Positions 6,621 through 10,541 of a DNA stretch of 10,541 bases are shown piece by piece (positions within the stretch are counted from its first letter, which is position 1; each line of letters opens with the position of its first letter). The stretch is from Actinomycetota bacterium (GTDB lineage Bacteria > Actinomycetota > Acidimicrobiia > IMCC26256 > PALSA-610): contig JAUZEM010000562.1 of assembly GCA_030839005.1 (NCBI GenBank), forward strand, positions 1-10,541, read 5' to 3'. The notes under the pieces were generated by a model, which did no database searches, was not told where the DNA came from, and saw only the letters and a list, made by a program, of their open reading frames with translations. Position numbers and translations under genes: made by a program.

Positions 6621-7877
6621 TCACCCGTTCCACGCGACCTGGTACTCGTCCTTCCACCACTCGGCGCGTCGGATCTCTTCGGGTGAGGTGACGAGGCCGA
6701 CGTCCTGGCCGAGATCGTCCGGTGTGGGGCCGATGCGCGCCGCGATCGGGCGGAGTGCATCGAGATCGAAGCCATAGCAGCGTGCCGCGGTCTCGCCGAG
6801 CAGCCGGCGTGTGTCTTCGACGGGAACGTCGCCGAAGTCGCTGCGAAGTCGCGCGATCGTGTGGGGCCACGTGCCCTCGGGATGCGGGTAGTCGGTGCCC
6901 CACATCGCGACATCACAACCGATCGTGTGCCGGCGGCGAATCTCCTCTTTCGACATCGTGGACGCACCCACGAAAATGTTCGTGCCGAAGTACTCCGACG
7001 GGAGCTTCGAGAGGATGCCCTTCATCAGCGCGGCCATCTTCTTCGTCGTGTGCCCACCGCCGAAGTACTGGTCCCACTTCCATTTCATGTCTGCGACCCA
7101 GTAGCTCGCGCCTTCGGTCACGACGAATTTCAACCCGGGGAAGCGCTCGAATGCGCCGCTGAAGAGGAGGTGCGCGATGGGCCGGTGCGTCCAGAAGACG
7201 ACCTCGGCGAGATAGATGCCGATGAACTCGTTCATCTCCTCGCGCGGTGCCTCACCCGAATGCGTGTGCACGGGAAGCGCGGCGGCCTGGCACGCGGCCC
7301 AGACGGGGTCGTACGCGGGATCGTTGTAGGGCAAGTGGTCGCGCCACATCGTGGGGATCATGATCCCGCCGATACCGGGTTTGTCGGCGAGCCACTCGAT
7401 CTCCGATACCGCGCGTGCGACGTCGTGGCAGATCGGCACGAGGCCGACTCCCGCCCGGCGCTCGGGGCTTCCGGCGCACAGCTCGACGAGGAAGCGGTTG
7501 TGCGCCCGTGCGCCCGCGAACGCGAGCTCGGCGTCGTCGATCATGCCGGCCGAGAGCCCGGCGCCGAAGGGCGGCGACTCCATGCCCGTGATCGCGTCGG
7601 CATCCGGGAAGATGACCTCGGCCGCGACGCCGTCGGCATCCATCTCCTTGTCGCGTTGGGCCGGGTCGTACGCGCCGCGCAGGCCCTCCTCGTGCGTCGT
7701 TTCCCAGTTGGTGATGTAGTCGTAGTTCAACACCATCTGCTCGTCGCGGTTCGCCCGGCGCTGCGCGAGGAACTCGTCGAACTGCGCGAGGAAGCGACTG
7801 TCGAGATACGGCCGGTACTCCTCGCAGGGAAGTCCCGCGTGCGCATCGGCGGAAATGATCGTGTAAGGGGGGGTCAC
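6621..7877 (-). CDS. Amidohydrolase-2 family protein, paralogue of the convergent neighbour
   Basis: A 418-residue TIM-barrel amidohydrolase. It opens with the same YTIIS-D-x-HAG signature as its neighbour (D11, H13), then H206 in HTHSG, E255 in VVTEG where HGG is usual, and D329 in WGTDYPH. The C-terminus carries the shared YGFDL segment. It has a different insert around residues 40-110 and a Trp/Lys-rich stretch near 258-280, so its substrate probably differs from that of the neighbour. The start is GTG at 7877, whose GTGA overlaps the stop of the upstream decarboxylase-family gene; AAGG lies about seven bases before it. The frame is open much further upstream, but that region is antisense or out-of-frame to the decarboxylase gene. 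Coupling to that gene suggests consecutive steps on the same compound. Whether it hydrolyses or decarboxylates is not decided by sequence. Confidence 0.92.
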   Translation of the reverse strand: MTPPYTIISADAHAGLPCEEYRPYLDSRFLAQFDEFLAQRRANRDEQMVLNYDYITNWETTHEEGLRGAYDPAQRDKEMDADGVAAEVIFPDADAITGMESPPFGAGLSAGMIDDAELAFAGARAHNRFLVELCAGSPERRAGVGLVPICHDVARAVSEIEWLADKPGIGGIMIPTMWRDHLPYNDPAYDPVWAACQAAALPVHTHSGEAPREEMNEFIGIYLAEVVFWTHRPIAHLLFSGAFERFPGLKFVVTEGASYWVADMKWKWDQYFGGGHTTKKMAALMKGILSKLPSEYFGTNIFVGASTMSKEEIRRRHTIGCDVAMWGTDYPHPEGTWPHTIARLRSDFGDVPVEDTRRLLGETAARCYGFDLDALRPIAARIGPTPDDLGQDVGLVTSPEEIRRAEWWKDEYQVAWNG

Positions 7878-8656
7878 TTGGACGCCTTCGCCCCCAGCAC
7901 CGATAAATCGTCGTAGCGCTGGTGCACATAGGGGAGGAGCCAGTCGGCGGGAACGCGCTCGACCACTTCGCCGTCTTGCGTCGTCGCAACCTGCGCGTAC
8001 TGCATCGAGATGATCCGCCCGACCGGGATGTCGGCGATCGGGTCGAGCGGCGAGTCGTGCAGCGTCAAGGTGCCGTCGATCGTGCGACCATCGCGCGCCT
8101 CCTCGTGGCGGCGCACGTGCACGAGCGCGGGCTCGGTGTCGAAGCCCTTGCCGTCGGGCGATGGGCTGATCTTGAAGTAGAAGTCGACCTTGTCGCGGGC
8201 CGGAATGTCGATCGACGCGCCGAGCGAGCCGTCGACGGCCGCCAGCGGGAAGCCCATGCGGTCGAAGCGCGCGTGCAGGTGATCGCCATTTCGCTCGATC
8301 GACACACCACCGATTTTCTTGGGCTCGCCGTACGTCTCGCGACCGCCGACCGTCGCCTGCTCCGTCGTCATGGGCATGAACAGCGCGTACTCGCCTTCGA
8401 CGTTTCCGTGCCGGGCCCGGACGCCGAACCATCCGGCGCCGAATACCGGGATGCCCGTGCCCATGTCGACCGTGGCGAACCGGATCCGCGCCCGGGAGTC
8501 CGACGGCTCGAGCGGCGGTGGCAGTACCGCCCGGATCGCGTCGGCGTCCGTTTCCCATACCACCGTCACGGCCGTCGACCAGATCTGCTTCGACGTCGCT
8601 TCGACCTCGCGGTTGCGTTGTTGCTCGGGTGGACGAGCGCCGTATCGAATCGTCAT
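7874..8656 (-). CDS. Acetoacetate decarboxylase (ADC) family protein
   Basis: A 260-residue protein of the ADC superfamily. True ADC decarboxylates acetoacetate through a Schiff base on a lysine flanked by a second lysine. Here the signature GRETYGEPKK (105-114) supplies the lysine pair K113-K114 and the conserved E107. Other ADC-like proteins use the same fold and lysine for aldol, dehydration or other beta-keto acid chemistry, so the actual substrate is open. The length matches the family (about 245-270). The ATG at 8656 has GGAAGA nine bases upstream on the minus strand. The longer open frame toward 9247 runs antisense to the SDR and is not real. Its stop overlaps the GTG of the following amidohydrolase, and the SDR diverges 63 bp away. 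Confidence 0.9.
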   Translation of the reverse strand: MTIRYGARPPEQQRNREVEATSKQIWSTAVTVVWETDADAIRAVLPPPLEPSDSRARIRFATVDMGTGIPVFGAGWFGVRARHGNVEGEYALFMPMTTEQATVGGRETYGEPKKIGGVSIERNGDHLHARFDRMGFPLAAVDGSLGASIDIPARDKVDFYFKISPSPDGKGFDTEPALVHVRRHEEARDGRTIDGTLTLHDSPLDPIADIPVGRIISMQYAQVATTQDGEVVERVPADWLLPYVHQRYDDLSVLGAKASK

Positions 8657-8719
8657 GATCGAGAGTCTTCCACGGCCACCCGGGCCTCGGTAGGGCGCAA
8701 CGCGGTAGGGAGAAGGATC
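8657..8719. promoter_or_regulatory. Short divergent promoter region between ADC-family and SDR genes
   Basis: These 63 bases must hold the start signals for both directions unless promoters lie inside the genes. Visible are GGAAGA (8666-8671, minus) for the ADC-family gene, AGGGAG (8707-8712, plus) seven bases before the SDR GTG, and a direct repeat CGGTAGGG at 8688-8695 and 8703-8710 (15 bp start to start). No clear -35/-10 pair can be picked. The tight divergence suggests shared control of the two transcripts. Confidence 0.5.
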
Positions 8720-9604
8720 GTGCACGCGGTCGAGGGAAAGGTCGCGGTCGTCACCGGCGGTGCGAACGGCATCGGCCTCGCCATGGGACGGCACTTCGCC
8801 GGGCACGGAATGTCGGTGATGCTTGCCGACATCCAACCCGGACCCCTGGACGCAGCCGTCGCGCTGCTGCGCGGTGAGGGACTCGACGTCGCCGGCTGCC
8901 TCACCGATGTGACGAAGCTCGCGTCGGTCGATCATCTTGCCGACGAGACGATGCGCGCCTTCGGCGCCGTGCACGTCCTGTGCAACAACGCGGGCATCGG
9001 TCCGGGCGGTCAGACGCTGTTGTGGGACTACGAGGAGAACGACTGGCGCTGGTGCCTGGACGTCAACGTCTGTGGTGTGGCGTGGGGGATCAAGGCGTTC
9101 GTGCCGCGCATGATCCGTGGGGGTGAGGAGGGGCACATCGTCAACACGTCGTCGGGGAACGGTGGGATCGCGCCGATGGGTGACGCGCCGATCTACGCGA
9201 TGTCGAAGAGCGCGGTCACGACGCTCACAGAGTTGCTCTACTACCAACTCCGAACGCAGAACACGAAGGTCTCGTGCTCGGTGCTGTATCCGGGACCGAA
9301 CTGGTTGCGCACGAAATTGTGGGAGGCATGGCGCACGCGACCGGAGGAGTACGCGAAGACGGCCGCCCGAACGACCGCCTACCCGAGCTTCGAGGAGTTC
9401 GAACGGCAGATGGAGGCGGCCGGAACGCCGCTGCCGGTCACCCCGCTCGAGGACGTCGCGGGCCGCGTGCTCGACGCGATCCTCGAAGATCGCTTCTGGA
9501 TCAATCCGAGCAACGACGACGCGCTCGACGCTCGCTACGCCTCGATGAAGGCGCGGCGCAACCCCGACTACTTCCGGAACTGGAACCCCACGACGAACCA
9601 GTGA
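8720..9604 (+). CDS. Short-chain dehydrogenase/reductase (classical SDR)
   Basis: A 294-residue NAD(P)-dependent oxidoreductase of the classical SDR family. The N-terminal Rossmann motif TGGANGIG spans 12-19, NNAG 89-92, the tetrad Asn is N116 (DVN), the catalytic Ser is probably S145 (NTSS), and YAMSK places Y159 and K163. The cofactor-selecting acidic D37 after the second strand (LADIQ) suggests NAD(H) preference. The C-terminal extension (about 200-294) is longer than in minimal SDRs and holds Trp-rich segments that probably shape the substrate pocket. The start is GTG at 8720 with AGGGAG seven bases upstream; the frame is open far upstream but there it is antisense to the ADC-family gene. 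It probably oxidises a secondary alcohol or reduces a ketone in the same pathway as the divergent genes. It ends 6 bp from the convergent dioxygenase. Confidence 0.95.
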   Translation: MHAVEGKVAVVTGGANGIGLAMGRHFAGHGMSVMLADIQPGPLDAAVALLRGEGLDVAGCLTDVTKLASVDHLADETMRAFGAVHVLCNNAGIGPGGQTLLWDYEENDWRWCLDVNVCGVAWGIKAFVPRMIRGGEEGHIVNTSSGNGGIAPMGDAPIYAMSKSAVTTLTELLYYQLRTQNTKVSCSVLYPGPNWLRTKLWEAWRTRPEEYAKTAARTTAYPSFEEFERQMEAAGTPLPVTPLEDVAGRVLDAILEDRFWINPSNDDALDARYASMKARRNPDYFRNWNPTTNQ

Positions 9605-9610
9605 ATTCGG

Positions 9611-10369
9611 TTACGGATGGGTGCAGTGATCGGTCGCCGCGTCGGTCGCGACTTCGGCACCGTCGAAGTCGGCCAGGGTGCTGATGCGGAAGCGACCGTC
9701 GCGCGCGGTCTCGCTGCGCATGTGATCGCGGCGCTGCGCGTAGTAGTGCGCGCGGGTGTATCCCTCGCTGGTCGGCGCGTAGCTCGCGACGAGGACCCGC
9801 CGGGGAACGTCGCCGCGGTTCGTCTCGCTGTAATGCGGCGCGAGGCCGTCGATGCAGACCGCGTCGCCGGAAGCCAACTCGACTGCAAACCAATCGAGCT
9901 CGGTCGCGACGTCGGCACGGACAACGCCGCGGTCGTCGACGGGGAGGACATCGCGGGCGTCGCCCGAAAGCCACAGGCACCCGGACTCGACCCGACAATC
10001 GTCGATCGCGACGAGGATCGACATCACGCGCTCGACGCCGGGATAGGCGACCTTGTCCTGGTGTGGGCTGAAGCCCGCGCCTCCGGGTTGCTTGTAGTTC
10101 AGCTTGTCCTTGAAGGCGACGACCGGCTCGCCGAGTGCCTCTGCCGCGCAGTCAGCCAACGAACCGGTGACGAGCGACGCGATCCCGGGGTGACACGCCG
10201 ACACGTTCTCGGTGCGACAGATCCTCGGCCCGTCCGGCGTGCCCTCGGCGTAGTGACCCCACACGTGCGAGCCGGTGGGCCACGCCTCGACCTCGCGAGC
10301 CCAAGCTCGCAGCGCGTCGATCTGCGATTCGTCGAGCAACCTCGTTCGCACGACCTCGGTTGCGTTCAC
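9611..10369 (-). CDS. Phytanoyl-CoA dioxygenase (PhyH)-like Fe(II)/2-oxoglutarate oxygenase
   Basis: A 252-residue protein with the double-stranded beta-helix iron motif: H103-x-D105 in SPHQD and the distal H179 in APHYSE, with R190 or R191 eleven or twelve residues later as the likely 2-oxoglutarate anchor. PhyH-like enzymes hydroxylate or chlorinate a wide range of substrates, from fatty acyl-CoA to small polar metabolites, so the substrate is unknown. The frame has an ATG at 10435, but starting there would overlap the coding end of the upstream PadR-like gene by 56 bases and adds residues that look out of frame. GTG at 10369 begins ten bases after that gene's TAA and fits the LLDESQIDALRAW start of the domain. 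No good Shine-Dalgarno is seen, so the start is provisional. The close spacing suggests an operon with the regulator. Confidence 0.88.
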   Translation of the reverse strand: MNATEVVRTRLLDESQIDALRAWAREVEAWPTGSHVWGHYAEGTPDGPRICRTENVSACHPGIASLVTGSLADCAAEALGEPVVAFKDKLNYKQPGGAGFSPHQDKVAYPGVERVMSILVAIDDCRVESGCLWLSGDARDVLPVDDRGVVRADVATELDWFAVELASGDAVCIDGLAPHYSETNRGDVPRRVLVASYAPTSEGYTRAHYYAQRRDHMRSETARDGRFRISTLADFDGAEVATDAATDHCTHP

Positions 10370-10379
10370 ACCGAGAAAC

Positions 10380-10541
10380 TTAGACCGCGTGCCCGACGGC
10401 GAGGTGAGCCAGCCAACCGAGGAAGGCTTCCTCATAGGCGATGCCGAACTCGACCACGGCCGCGACGTGCGGATCGACGGCGTGCGAAACGGCCGCGACC
10501 TCGTTGAACCCGCGGTACTCGGCGAGGCGGCGTTCGTGCTC
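10380..10541 (-). CDS. PadR-like transcriptional regulator, C-terminal 53 residues (5' end outside window)
   Basis: The minus strand is open from base 10541 to a TAA at 10382-10380. The visible piece starts with a charged helix (EHERRLAEYR), followed by a hydrophobic helix with FGIAYEEAFLGWL and a short tail. That pattern of a coiled helix and an ALELGIAYEEAFLxWL-like dimerisation helix is what I know from the C-terminal domain of PadR-family repressors. The winged-helix part lies outside the window, so the assignment rests on the tail alone. It sits ten bases before the dioxygenase GTG on the same strand and is a natural candidate for its regulator. Confidence 0.6.
   Translation of the reverse strand, partial: EHERRLAEYRGFNEVAAVSHAVDPHVAAVVEFGIAYEEAFLGWLAHLAVGHAV

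Noticed and set aside
6861..7916. 351-residue plus-strand frame
   Set aside because: It is antisense to the second amidohydrolase, which has all its family motifs; the translation is charged and featureless.
7922..8719. N-terminal extension of the SDR frame
   Set aside because: The frame is open, but this part is antisense to the ADC-family gene; the Rossmann motif and a good ribosome site place the start at 8720.
8657..9247. N-terminal extension of the ADC-family frame
   Set aside because: It runs antisense to the SDR and lacks any family sequence; ATG 8656 has a suitable ribosome site.
9617..10507. 296-residue plus-strand frame
   Set aside because: It is antisense to the PhyH-like gene, whose iron-binding motif is intact; the translation has no recognisable domain.

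Overview
The window reads as GC-rich actinobacterial chromosome. The support for this is strong G/C third-position bias, GTG starts, start/stop overlaps of the ATGA and GTGA type, a SARP/BTAD-type regulator, and a small zinc-ribbon protein of a kind known from actinobacteria. A soil or aquatic member of the Acidimicrobiia or a mycobacterial relative would fit, but that is inference. I see no tRNA, rRNA, CRISPR array, transposase or phage gene.

Left half (1-5330): a cyclic-di-GMP signalling island built around a 287-bp divergent control region (2519-2805). Leftward run a PAS-GGDEF-EAL protein (713-2518) and, overlapping its stop by ATGA, a BTAD/SARP-like regulator (1-716, cut by the window edge). 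Rightward run a possible 10-codon leader ORF made of a 15-bp tandem repeat (2777-2809), a zinc-ribbon protein (2806-3234) and a membrane-bound GGDEF-EAL protein (about 3354-5330). The soluble GGDEF-EAL protein keeps a complete GGDEF motif and I-site, but its EAL domain has lost several catalytic residues. The membrane protein keeps the signature motifs of both domains. The control region carries a perfect 16-bp palindrome embedded in GTCAC/GTGAC repeats 22 bp apart.

Right half (5361-10541): a catabolic-looking cluster of small-molecule enzymes. Two paralogous amidohydrolase-2 (ACMSD-like TIM-barrel) proteins face each other tail to tail (5361-6605 plus, 6621-7877 minus, 15 bp apart). The second is translationally coupled (GTGA) to an acetoacetate-decarboxylase-family protein (7874-8656 minus). 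A short-chain dehydrogenase (8720-9604 plus) diverges from that pair across 63 bp. It then meets, after only 6 bp, a phytanoyl-CoA-dioxygenase-like Fe(II)/2-oxoglutarate enzyme (9611-about 10369 minus), which lies just downstream of the C-terminal end of a PadR-like regulator (10380-10541 minus, partial).

How they may work together: the amidohydrolase, decarboxylase-family protein and SDR probably act on a shared ketone- or carboxylate-bearing organic substrate, which the sequence does not identify. The PadR-like protein probably controls the dioxygenase. The c-di-GMP proteins and the BTAD regulator form the most unusual arrangement in the window: a synthase-biased and a dual-function c-di-GMP protein in divergent transcripts, one of them coupled to a transcription factor.
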